Shown here: piece by piece, positions 49,504 to 57,009 of the stretch
Position numbering within the stretch: the stretch's first letter is position 1
Layout: every line of letters starts with the position of its first letter
Source of the DNA: Kitasatospora sp. MAP5-34
GTDB taxonomy: Bacteria > Actinomycetota > Actinomycetes > Streptomycetales > Streptomycetaceae
DNA: 64,000 bases
Direction of reading: 5' to 3'
Assembly (NCBI RefSeq): GCF_029894335.1
Contig: NZ_JARXZC010000014.1
Location: forward strand, 1 to 64,000
Position numbers and translations under genes: made by a program
The notes under the pieces: generated by a model
What the model was told of the DNA's origin: nothing
The model's input: only the letters and a program-made list of their open reading frames with translations
Databases searched by the model: none

Positions 49504-50233
49504 GTCGGGCGAGCAGCTCCGGATGGTCTGTCAGGGCCTGAGCGAGCACCGCCGAGGCGAAACCGGTGTGCTCCGGTGTGCCGACGGCCGTCCAGTCGAT
49601 GGGGCCGAACGGCGGCTCGGGGTCGTACTCGATGAAGAGCTGGATCTGCCGGGCCACCTCCTCACCGGCGATCCGGCTCACCAGCTGGAGTGCCATGTCG
49701 ATACCGGAGGAGACACCGGCGGCGGTGACGAAGTGCCCGTCCTCGACCCAGCGTTCGGCGACCGGCGTCGCGCCGAAGCGGGCGAGCAGGTCCCGGTACA
49801 TCCAGTGGCTGGTGGCCCGGCGGCCCTCCAGCAGCCCGGCGGCGGCCAGCAGGAGCGAGCCGGTGCAGACCGACCCGACGATCCGGGCCTGCCCGGCGGT
49901 CCGGCGGATGTGCTCCAGCAGCGACTCGTCGGCCATCGCGGCGAGCGTCGGCGCCAGACCGCCCGGGACGATCAGCACATGCGGCGCCGGTACCTCGGCG
50001 AAGGTGTGGCTCGGTATGAGGGCGAGCGGCGTGTCAGTGGGCATCGGCTCGATCCGCTCGCCGACCACCACTGTCCGGAAGCCCGGCACCAGGTCGGCGA
50101 GCGCGGAGCAGACCTGCAGCGGTCCGACCAGATCGAGCGGCGTGATGCCGGGGTACACGGCGAACGCGATGGTCCGGATGCCGTCGTCGGGCTCGGGGGT
50201 GGGGGCGGGCTCGGGGGTGGGGGTCTGGGGCAC
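49493..50233 (-). CDS. DJ-1/PfpI family protein, isonitrile hydratase-like
   Basis: 246 residues. The first 18 are a Pro/Thr-rich leader. The DJ-1 domain then shows IAFAVYPGITPLDLVGPLQV, LIVPGGLAPTL and the nucleophile elbow SVCTGSLLLAAAGLLEGRRATSHW, closest to the InhA isonitrile hydratase group. GTG at 50233 with GGAG seven bases upstream. Divergent from a GlxA-type regulator with the same domain, suggesting that the regulator controls it. Confidence 0.87.
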
Positions 50234-50344
50234 GGTGGGCTCCTTGGTCCGGCGCGGAGGCGGTCTGCCGCCGGCGCTCACTCTCACACCGCCGGGCCGT
50301 CGCCAGGGGCCGGGCCCGGGCGGGTGGTCCGGAATCCTGCGATC

Positions 50345-50361
50345 CCTGTCTTCCGGACAGG
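50345..50361. promoter_or_regulatory. Palindrome in the divergent DJ-1 / GlxA-type promoter
   Basis: CCTGTC (50345-50350) and GACAGG (50356-50361) around TTCCG, about 20 bp before the regulator start. Candidate operator for autoregulation and control of the divergent gene. Confidence 0.5.
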
Positions 50362-50380
50362 TTGGCGTAGGTTGACGACC

Positions 50381-51475
50381 ATGACGACAGCAGCCCGACG
50401 CGTGGTGATCATTGGCTACGACCAGGCGGAACTCCTCGACATCGCCTGCGTGAGCGACACCTTCGACTCGGTGAACCGGCTGGGCGCGCAGCCGCCGTAC
50501 CAGGTCCGGCTGGCCACCCCCGGGGGCCGGCCGGTGCGCACCTCCGGCGGGCTGGTGCTGGCGGGCCAGGCGGCGCTGGAGCAGGTCCGGGGCCCGCTGG
50601 ACACGCTGGTGGTCTCGGGCGGCCTCGGCCACCTCGACGCGGCCGCCGACGAGGGGCTGACCGGGCATGTGCGCCGGCTGGCCGCCAGAAGCCGTCGGGT
50701 GGCCTCCGTCTGCACCGGGGCCAGTGTGCTGGCGGCGGCGGGACTGCTGGACGGGCGGCGGGCCACCACGCACTGGGCCTTCGCACGCCAACTCGCCGAC
50801 CGCCACCCCTCGGTGGCCGTGGACCCGGGCCCGCTCTACCTCCGGGACGGCGAGGTCTACACCTCCGCCGGGGTGACCAGCGCACTGGACCTGACCCTGG
50901 CCCTGGTCGAGGACGACCACGGCCCCGAACTGGCCCGGTCGGCGGCCCGCTGGCTGGTCACCTACCTGCAACGACCGGGCAACCAGGCCCAGTTGTCCAT
51001 CTTCGTGAAGGACGCGCCGCCGGAGAACCGGATCCTGTCCCGACTCGTCCGGCACATCACCGGTCACCTGGACGAGGATCTCGGCAGCGCGGCCCTCGCC
51101 GCCAGGGCCGGAGTCAGCGAACGCCACCTCGCCCGCCTCTTCCTCGACCAACTCGGCGACACCCCGGCCAGGTTCGTCCGCACCGCGCGTACCGAGGCGG
51201 CCGCCCAGCTGCTCGAATCCACCGCCCTGCCGCTCGCCGCCGTCGCCCGCCGCTGCGGCTTCGGCTCGACCGAGACCCTCCGGCAGGCCTTCCTCACCCG
51301 CTTCGGCACCACCCCCTCCAACCACCGCAATGCCGTCCGCGCACCCCGCCGGACAACTGTCCACGCCGCTGTTGAGCCGGACCACGGGGGCATGCGCGGG
51401 CGGGAGGAGATCGCCGCCGCCCGGGTCGTCGTACGGACGGGCGCCGGGCCATCGAACGTCAGCGAACGCCCGTGA
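50381..51475 (+). CDS. GlxA family AraC-type transcriptional regulator
   Basis: 364 residues: N-terminal DJ-1/PfpI-like domain (VVIIGYDQAELLDIACVSDTF, SVCTGASVLAAAGLLDGRRATTHW) and a C-terminal AraC double HTH (about 225-325; LGSAALAARAGVSERHLARLFLDQLGDTPARFV, PLAAVARRCGFGSTETLRQAF). Basic tail of about 40 residues. ATG at 50381 with a tight divergent promoter. Probably senses a small metabolite handled by the adjacent DJ-1 enzyme. Confidence 0.9.
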   Translation: MTTAARRVVIIGYDQAELLDIACVSDTFDSVNRLGAQPPYQVRLATPGGRPVRTSGGLVLAGQAALEQVRGPLDTLVVSGGLGHLDAAADEGLTGHVRRLAARSRRVASVCTGASVLAAAGLLDGRRATTHWAFARQLADRHPSVAVDPGPLYLRDGEVYTSAGVTSALDLTLALVEDDHGPELARSAARWLVTYLQRPGNQAQLSIFVKDAPPENRILSRLVRHITGHLDEDLGSAALAARAGVSERHLARLFLDQLGDTPARFVRTARTEAAAQLLESTALPLAAVARRCGFGSTETLRQAFLTRFGTTPSNHRNAVRAPRRTTVHAAVEPDHGGMRGREEIAAARVVVRTGAGPSNVSERP

Positions 51476-51548
51476 ACGAGACCAGAGCTGAGACGGCTAC
51501 AGCGGTAGTGGGCCACCTCCATCCGTCCTCAGAGGTCCTGGCAGGAGT

Positions 51549-51637
51549 TCAGCCCCGGAACGTACGCCGGTACACGCCGGGCGGGACGCCGATCGTGGTG
51601 TTGAGGTGCTGCAGCAGGGAGGCGCCGGTGCCGAAGC
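51549..51637. repeat. 89-bp direct repeat, left copy
   Basis: 87 of 89 bases match the segment at 54713-54801 in the same orientation, with no gaps. The two copies flank about 3.1 kb. Confidence 0.92.
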
Positions 51638-51672
51638 CGACCCGTTCGGCGATCCGGTTGACGGGCGCCGAG
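51549..51672 (-). pseudogene. AraC/GlxA regulator 3' remnant, copy A
   Basis: Read on the - strand this gives about 40 residues, SAPVNRIAERVGFGTGASLL then QHLNTTIGVPPGVYRRTFRG and a stop: the second HTH and end of a GlxA/AraC regulator, with nothing of the rest of the gene upstream. Bases 51549-51637 are an 89-bp direct repeat of 54713-54801. It has no start and is not the same sequence as the intact regulator at 50381. Confidence 0.75.
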
Positions 51673-51804
51673 CCCCCCTGATCCGGCCCATGTCGCGGAG
51701 CTTTCCGCGATAGCTTGGCGGAGTCGGCGGGATGGTGCGATCACCCACCGATCGTTCCCGGTCCACGACGATGACCGGATCCGGACCGGGTAGGGGAGTT
51801 GGAC

Positions 51805-52266
51805 GTGCCCAGCACCGAACTGAGCCGCAGTTACGACATTGCGGCGACCCCCGCCGCTGTGCTCTCACATCTTGCGGAGCCCGAGAACTACATCGGTCTC
51901 TCCCCGCTGCTCGTGGACGTGCGGGACGTGCGGTGCGAGGGCGGGGTGACACACTACGCGGCCGTCGAGCGCCTCCGGTTCCTCGGGCTGGTCAGCCACG
52001 ACAACGTCATCCGGGTCACCCTGCGCACCGAGAGCGCCCGGCTGCCGGGCGAGGCGACGGTCAGCGGCGAGGTGGTCAGCCCTGGTGGCGTGCGGATGGA
52101 CTACCGCTTCGCCGTCACTGCCCGGGACGGCGGTGGCTCTGTCGTGGTCGATACGCTGCAGCTGCACGCGCCGTTCGGCCTGCTCCGCTACGCGGCTGGG
52201 AAGGCCGGAGCGGTGCAGGCCGAACGCGGCCGAGTGCTGGCCCGGCGGCTTGGCGCCGGCAACTGA
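51805..52266 (+). CDS. SRPBCC family protein (polyketide cyclase/START-like)
   Basis: 153 residues. The helix-grip fold is suggested by YDIAATPAAVLSHLAEPENYIG at the start and the C-terminal helix FGLLRYAAGKAGAVQAERGRVLARRL. Members bind hydrophobic ligands or act as cyclases; no catalytic assignment is possible. The GTG at 51805 is preferred because GGGGAG at 51793-51798 is the right distance from it but abuts the TTG at 51799. Confidence 0.75.
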   Translation: MPSTELSRSYDIAATPAAVLSHLAEPENYIGLSPLLVDVRDVRCEGGVTHYAAVERLRFLGLVSHDNVIRVTLRTESARLPGEATVSGEVVSPGGVRMDYRFAVTARDGGGSVVVDTLQLHAPFGLLRYAAGKAGAVQAERGRVLARRLGAGN

Positions 52267-52295
52267 GGCGGGCGGGCCAACTGCTGCGGAGGTCG

Positions 52296-52562
52296 AGATC
52301 GGTCCTCACGGTCAACCGGATCGCGGAACCGCTCGCCTCTTTCACGGTCGCGCTGATCACCGGCACCTCCGGTCCGCAGGTCACTCATGTCGCGATCGGG
52401 TCTGACGCAGGTTTGACGAAGTACGACGAGTCGTATGTGAACTGTGCAGACCTTCACACGGTCGCGAAGTCGCGGTTGCGGCGGAAGCTGGGGCTGCCGG
52501 CTCCGGGCGAGCTGCCCCGCGTGGAGGACTCAGTTCGGCTGATCCTCGGGTTGCAGCACTGA
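52296..52562 (+). pseudogene. MazF/PemK-like toxin C-terminal remnant
   Basis: The frame reads VLTVNRIAEPLASFTVALIT, then VTHVAIGSDAGLTKYDESYV and NCADLHTVAKSRLRRKLG, and ends VEDSVRLILGL. The part from SYVNCADLHTV onward resembles the C-terminal half of MazF/PemK endoribonucleases. The N-terminal strands with the usual RGEVW/RP(V)VVVS motifs are missing and no plausible start with a ribosome site precedes it. No antitoxin gene is adjacent. Assignment is tentative. Confidence 0.45.
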
Positions 52563-52716
52563 CCCCGTGCGGGTTGAAGACTTCGCAGGTCATGGCCGCC
52601 CGGCCGGGCCGGCCGGGGCACGGTCTGACACCAGAGCTCGAAACGGCTCGGGTGGCGGCAGTGCTCACCTGCTGGCGGTCACCGGCCGAGTCTCGGTCAC
52701 GTCCCGATAGATCCCA

Positions 52717-53898
52717 TTAGGCGAAGGCGACGACGCCGGCCATCCACTGGTGGTCGCAGGTGCCGACGGCCGCGTAGGAGCTGGCGACGGTCACCCGCTT
52801 GTAGCCGGTGGCCAGTTGGTCGGCGGAGACAGACAGCGTCGGCAGGGCAGTGAAGCCGTCCGTCCAGGTCACCGGCGCGCCTCCCTGGACGCCGGCGACG
52901 CCGAACACCAGCTTGGGGCCGACCCTGGTGGTCGGCGTCGTACCGGAGTTGAAGTCCGTGCCCCGTGCACCGGTAGCGGCGGCGTGCTGGTCGACCACCC
53001 TGACGTCGGTCAACTCGTCCACGATCACGTGCTGTTCACCGGTTGACGGGTAGCTGAGGGTGATCGTGTCCGAGGGCGAAAGTGCGCCGGCCACGGTCGC
53101 GGTGAGGACCAGGGTGCGGTCACCGGCGGCGCCGTCGGTCTGGTCCGCAGCAATCATGTAGGTGTTTCCCTGGCTGTCGGTCGCCCGGACCTCCCCCGGT
53201 CGGGTGTTGGTGAGCATCACCGGCACCACGAGGGTCTCGCCGGCGGCGACCGCGTGCTGGACCGGGAGTGTCGTCGCCGTCTGGTACGTCGTCCCCGTCG
53301 CCGAGGCGACGCGGGCGACGTAGCTCGGCACGGCCGCTGCTGGCACGGTGACCGTGACGGTGACCCGGTCGGTGGCGAGCACCGTTCCGGCGCCGAGCGC
53401 GGTGCCGGCTGCCAGAGCGACCAGATGCGTGAGCACGCGCCGATGCCGCCGGAAGCGGTGCGGCTGGGCCGAGGCGTCCTGCGGCGGCTCGGGCGGCGTG
53501 CCGTCGTCGGTGGCGGAGGCCGGCAGACCGGCGTCGGGCGGGAGCCCTTCGTCGGGCTCCTGCGGGTGCGGGAGCGCGGCCTCCGGCTCCGGGGGACGGT
53601 GATCAGCCGTCTCGCGACCGGACGCGGCGCTCGCAGCCGCGAGCCAGCGTCGGCGCCACTCGGCCTCGTGGCCGCCGCAGGCCCGGACGTAGCTCCGGGT
53701 GGTGGGCCAGGACGGCAGCCGGGATCCGGACGCCGCCTCGTGCAGCGTGGTGTGGGAGATCGCTCCGGTGGCGCCGGCCATCGCCCGGAACGAGGGCTTC
53801 CCTGCCTCCAGACGCAGCTGACGGAGTGCGGCGGCGAAGTCCGTGACGGCAGATTGGCGCTGCCCTGCGACAGGCCCACCCTGTTCGGTCGTACTCAC
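52717..53898 (-). CDS. Membrane-anchored HTH protein with extracytoplasmic domain
   Basis: 393 residues. An N-terminal XRE-like HTH (about 20-75; FAAALRQLRLEAGKPSFRAMAGATGAISHTTLHEAASGSRLPSW) is followed by a Pro/Glu-rich linker, one membrane segment (about 155-175, VLTHLVALAAGTALGAGTVLA) after an Arg/His cluster, and about 215 residues of beta-rich extracytoplasmic domain. The topology suggests DNA binding or a cytoplasmic partner coupled to an outside sensor. I do not recognise the outer domain. It is divergent from a small secreted protein gene and may respond to or control it. Confidence 0.75.
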   Translation of the reverse strand: MSTTEQGGPVAGQRQSAVTDFAAALRQLRLEAGKPSFRAMAGATGAISHTTLHEAASGSRLPSWPTTRSYVRACGGHEAEWRRRWLAAASAASGRETADHRPPEPEAALPHPQEPDEGLPPDAGLPASATDDGTPPEPPQDASAQPHRFRRHRRVLTHLVALAAGTALGAGTVLATDRVTVTVTVPAAAVPSYVARVASATGTTYQTATTLPVQHAVAAGETLVVPVMLTNTRPGEVRATDSQGNTYMIAADQTDGAAGDRTLVLTATVAGALSPSDTITLSYPSTGEQHVIVDELTDVRVVDQHAAATGARGTDFNSGTTPTTRVGPKLVFGVAGVQGGAPVTWTDGFTALPTLSVSADQLATGYKRVTVASSYAAVGTCDHQWMAGVVAFA

Positions 53899-53931
53899 TG
53901 GTGTTTCCCCCCGGTGTTCGATGTTGTCAGA

Positions 53932-53944
53932 CCCCTGTCAGGGG
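53932..53944. promoter_or_regulatory. Small palindrome in the divergent promoter
   Basis: CCCCTGTCAGGGG, an exact dyad in the 149-bp gap between the membrane-anchored HTH gene (-) and the small secreted protein gene (+). Candidate operator. Confidence 0.4.
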
Positions 53945-54047
53945 CTGTCGAACATGTGACGCATCCCCAAGATTGGGTCCCGGCATACCGGAAGGCGGCC
54001 CCGGACTCGTCCCGGCTCCCCCGGTCCCGCAACGCAGGAGGTACATC

Positions 54048-54389
54048 ATGCTCCGAAAGACGATCACCACCCTGGCCCTCGCCGCCGCCACCCTGTCCAG
54101 CGTGCTGCTGGCGGCCCCGGCCCAGGCGACCGTCGGCAACTGCATCAACGGGCCCCGCAGCGGCGAGCGGCTCTGCTTTAACAGCTACTACTACAACCGG
54201 TCCGTGAACCTCACCCAGTACACCTTCACGCTCTACGGGCCCACCACCGACTACCGGGTCTACGCGGGCAGCCTCTCCGGTCCCTCTGACATCAGGTACC
54301 CCGGCAACGACGGGCTCGCTGTGGACGGTCACTACGGGACCACGCTCTGCATCACCGAGGGCACCACCGGATGGCGTGGCTGCGCGTAA
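54048..54389 (+). CDS. Small secreted cysteine-containing protein
   Basis: 113 residues: Sec signal peptide (MLRKTITTLALAAATLSSVLLAAPAQA, cleavage after about 27) and a mature domain of about 85 residues with four cysteines (in NCING, RLCFN, TLCIT and GCA) and many Tyr/Asn residues, so probably a disulfide-stabilised extracellular protein of the peptidase-inhibitor-like type common in Streptomyces. ATG with AGGAGG nine bases upstream. A strong terminator follows. Function unknown. Confidence 0.75.
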   Translation: MLRKTITTLALAAATLSSVLLAAPAQATVGNCINGPRSGERLCFNSYYYNRSVNLTQYTFTLYGPTTDYRVYAGSLSGPSDIRYPGNDGLAVDGHYGTTLCITEGTTGWRGCA

Positions 54390-54409
54390 GTCCCGCACTG
54401 CACACGCCT

Positions 54410-54454
54410 GACGGCCGGGCTGGGGCGCCTACATCGGGCCCCAGCCCGGCCGTC
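54410..54454 (+). terminator. Terminator after the small secreted protein
   Basis: Perfect 16-bp stem (GACGGCCGGGCTGGGG at 54410-54425 with its complement at 54439-54454) and a 13-base loop, 20 bp after the stop. Confidence 0.88.
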
Positions 54455-54490
54455 GGTCCGAGCCCGTCCCCGTGAACCGAGGAGACCTTC

Positions 54491-54712
54491 CTGCTGTCCA
54501 CCGCGCTGCGCAGGACTTCGGTGGCTCTCGCCACCACCGCTCTCACCCTCGCGGGCCTCGCCGTCGACGCCGGCGTTGCCGACGCCGGCGGCCCCGGCGA
54601 CGGATGCGACTACAGCACCACCGTCAGCCATGCCCAGTACCTCTACCTTGGCGACACCTATGTCGGCCGGGTCGACCTGGTCTACTCCCCTGTCCCGAGG
54701 GCCTTGCAGGGG
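54491..54712 (+). pseudogene. Truncated secreted protein (DUF2690-like)
   Basis: The frame reads LSTALRRTSVALATTALTLA, a signal peptide, then GDGCDYSTTVSHAQYLYLGD and YVGRVDLVYSPVPRALQG. The pattern of an early Cys followed by VxLxYSP recalls the small secreted DUF2690 family, whose end would contain a second Cys and a WAR-type motif. Here the sequence runs into the right 89-bp AraC-remnant repeat at 54713 and the family ending is lost. A good ribosome site (GAGGAG near 54478) precedes a CTG where an ATG is expected; the first standard start is the GTG at 54521. Confidence 0.55.
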
Positions 54713-54801
54713 TCAGCCCCGGAACGTACGCCGGTACACGCCGGGCGGGACGCCGATCGTGGTGTTGAGGTGCTGCCGCAGGGAGGAGCCGGTGCCGAAG
54801 C
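54713..54801. repeat. 89-bp direct repeat, right copy
   Basis: Matches 51549-51637 at 87 of 89 positions in the same orientation. Its left edge cuts the truncated secreted-protein frame and its right edge is followed by unrelated sequence. Confidence 0.92.
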
Positions 54802-54810
54802 TGGTGACCT
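54713..54810 (-). pseudogene. AraC/GlxA regulator 3' remnant, copy B
   Basis: On the - strand: SFGTGSSLRQHLNTTIGVPP then GVYRRTFRG and a stop, the same regulator ending as copy A but broken earlier, so even less of the gene remains. Not expressed as a product. Confidence 0.7.
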
Positions 54811-54878
54811 AGGGGGTGAACTGCAGGGGGTGAACGCCACCAAAACCGCAACCACGCCGAGCGCCGACGACCTGCTGA

Positions 54879-55295
54879 TCAATCGGCCGGGGCGGCCTCT
54901 CGATCCAGGGTGCGCTTGATCACTCGGATGCCTTCGTCGACCATCTCGGCGATGGGCTCTCCGAGGCTGTCCGGCGTCACGTCGATGGTCCAGACGAAGC
55001 GACTGCGGTTCGCGGCGTCGCTGACGACCTGCATGGACGCGTGGTGATGCTTGGGCTCCAGGGAGCCGCCGACCACCGCGTAGGCGATGCGCCGGGTCTC
55101 GTCGTCGATGTCGACGATCAGCTCGTGCACCACGGTGCCGCTCGCGAAGGTCACGATCCTGCTGTCGCCCTCGACTCGGGTGTCGGTGACGAAGCCCGGT
55201 GCGAGGCGTTTGTGGACCTCGCCGAAGTCGCGGATGGCGGCCCAGACGTTTTCGGGAGTCTCGTTGATCAGGATGTCGCGGTGGATGGATGCCAT
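54879..55295 (-). CDS. SRPBCC family protein
   Basis: 138 residues of the polyketide cyclase/dehydrase type: INETPENVWAAIRDFGEVHKRLAPGFV at the start, then a beta-sheet with VTFASGTVVHELIVDIDDETRRIAYAVVGG, a His-rich turn (EPKHHHASMQ), and the long C-terminal helix PIAEMVDEGIRVIKRTLD. Ligand unknown. It is 27 bp downstream of the VOC gene on the same strand, so the two are probably co-transcribed. Confidence 0.85.
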   Translation of the reverse strand: MASIHRDILINETPENVWAAIRDFGEVHKRLAPGFVTDTRVEGDSRIVTFASGTVVHELIVDIDDETRRIAYAVVGGSLEPKHHHASMQVVSDAANRSRFVWTIDVTPDSLGEPIAEMVDEGIRVIKRTLDREAAPAD

Positions 55296-55322
55296 GGGTC
55301 GGTCGCCTCTCTTCGGGGGTGC

Positions 55323-55694
55323 TCAGTTGCCAGTGGTGTCGCCGGTGAGACAGAACGGGTGGCCCTCGGGATCGGTGAGGACGACCCACCTGCCGTCGCC
55401 CGGCTGGAACTCGGGCCGGGAGGCTCCGATGCCGAGCAGTTCCCTGGCCGCGTCGTCCAGGTCGGTGACGGTGAAGTCGAGGTGCGTGTACTTGGCGCCG
55501 TCGGGCCAGCCCGGCGCCTGGTAGCCCTCGACGTGGACGAAGGCGAGCTGGACCGGGGTGCCGTCGCCCAGAGACGCGAAGTTCTGGTCGCTGTAGGTGA
55601 TCTCCCAGCCGGTGGCCTTCTGGTAGAACGCGGCGAGCGCGGCCGGATCGGCGCAGTCGATGACGACCGTGTTGAGCTGCTTGAGAACAGGCAT
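55323..55694 (-). CDS. VOC (glyoxalase/dioxygenase-fold) family protein
   Basis: 123 residues, one VOC domain: LNTVVIDCADPAALAAFYQKATGWEIT at the N-terminus and WVVLTDPEGHPFCLTGD at the end, with His in YTHLDFTV as a possible metal ligand. Probably first gene of a two-gene unit with the SRPBCC protein, and divergent from the AraC regulator at 55835, which may control it. Confidence 0.87.
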   Translation of the reverse strand: MPVLKQLNTVVIDCADPAALAAFYQKATGWEITYSDQNFASLGDGTPVQLAFVHVEGYQAPGWPDGAKYTHLDFTVTDLDDAARELLGIGASRPEFQPGDGRWVVLTDPEGHPFCLTGDTTGN

Positions 55695-55834
55695 CCCGAT
55701 AACTCCTGGGTGTCGGTGCTGGACGAGGCGCGAAGGGAACGGCCCGTCGCGCTCCGCCAGCCTGCTCCCGGCGTCAGGCCCTCGTCTTGAACATCCTTGC
55801 GCGGCTGTCAGACCCGCCGCGTAGCGTTCGAAGG

Positions 55835-56650
55835 GTGCTTACTGCCGTTCCTGTCGCCACCCGTCCCGAATTCGGCATCAGCGCGGTGGCCTGCCGCGAC
55901 GACCACACTCGCTGGTCGGCACCGGAAGTCCGCGGCGACCACCGCATAGTGCTCGTGCGCCGCGGGCGGTTCCGCAGGATGGCCGCCGGCGTGCCCGCCG
56001 ACATCGACGCAACCCTCGCTTATGTGGGAGCCCCGGGCGAGGAGGAGAGCTTCGCTCACCCCGTCGGCGGTGATCTCTGCACGGCGATCAGCGTGACGCC
56101 GAAGCTGTGGCGCTCCCTGGCCGGGGACGTCGCGCGGCCGACCGGGCGGACGGTCTACGTCGACCCGCGCTTGGACCTGGCCCACCGTCGCCTCCTCGCC
56201 GCTGCCGAGTTGGGAGATGTCGACTACGCGCTCTCCGAGGAACTGCTGACGCTGCTGTCGGCCGCTGTCGGCCGGACGGTGGCAGGACCAACGCCGATCG
56301 GCGGCATGTCCGTCGGGCGCGACCGAGACCTCGTCGCGGCCGCTCGCGAGGCGATCGCCGAAGGCCACTCGGCCTCGGAAACGCTGTTCTCCTTGGCCGA
56401 GTTGCTCGGTGTCTCTCCGTATCGCCTCAGCCGGGCGTTCCCGCGTGAGCTCGGCGTGTCGGTGACTCGCTACCGTAACCGCGTTCGCATCGGCCGGGCC
56501 CTCGACCGTCTGGAGGCCGACGAGGGCAGCCTCAGCACTCTCGCCGCCGACCTCGGATACGCCGACCAGGCCCACCTGACCCGGACCATGCGCCAGCACC
56601 TCGGCCACACGCCCACGGTCCTTCGACGCCTGCTGGCTCCCTCGCGCTGA
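55835..56650 (+). CDS. AraC family transcriptional regulator
   Basis: 271 residues: N-terminal cupin-like domain (about 10-110, with RRMAAGVPADIDATLAYVGAPGEEESFAHP) and C-terminal AraC HTH pair (about 170-268; SLAELLGVSPYRLSRAFPRELGVSVTRY and LSTLAADLGYADQAHLTRTMRQHLGHTPTVLR). GTG at 55835 with GAAGG just upstream is preferred; a TTG at 55787 would add 16 residues. Divergent from the VOC-SRPBCC pair. Confidence 0.88.
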   Translation: MLTAVPVATRPEFGISAVACRDDHTRWSAPEVRGDHRIVLVRRGRFRRMAAGVPADIDATLAYVGAPGEEESFAHPVGGDLCTAISVTPKLWRSLAGDVARPTGRTVYVDPRLDLAHRRLLAAAELGDVDYALSEELLTLLSAAVGRTVAGPTPIGGMSVGRDRDLVAAAREAIAEGHSASETLFSLAELLGVSPYRLSRAFPRELGVSVTRYRNRVRIGRALDRLEADEGSLSTLAADLGYADQAHLTRTMRQHLGHTPTVLRRLLAPSR

Positions 56651-57009
56651 CCGCCTGAGGCTCCCCCCGCTTCGCTGGGGTGCGCCGGCACCGGATTCTG
56701 CCCACGCGCGGAGTCCGGCAGGCCCCGACCGAGACGGAAGCTGAGACTGGGAGACGCCGGGCGAGCCGCTGCCCCTCGTGCTCCTGGCTCCGCAGGGCGA
56801 CACCTGTTGTCGAGTCAGGCGTGGGCTGCTCCAGGGGTGTCCGTGACCAGGTGTCGGCTCGACCCGCCGGCCGAATCGGCGTGTCGAACGTCTTGTCACG
56901 CGGGTCATAGCGCATGGAGCATGGCCTTCCGCGTGTTGTGGGACTTCCTTGACCGGGCCCGGACTCCAGCTGTCCTGCCCGGACGAGAGCCGAATGTGGA
57001 GGGGGTCAG
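56651..57009. other. 359-bp gap upstream of the carbamoyltransferase
   Basis: A weak GC-rich hairpin (around 56665-56682) may end the AraC transcript. No ORF here shows a ribosome site plus coding bias. The last 15 bases hold GGAGGGGG, the ribosome site of the next gene. I see no clear operator. Confidence 0.45.

Noticed and set aside
51472..51681. Short + strand frame over the left 89-bp repeat, with a counterpart over the right repeat (54576-54812)
   Set aside because: The two translations look alike only because the DNA is repeated; the meaningful frame is on the - strand, where it matches the end of an AraC/GlxA regulator.
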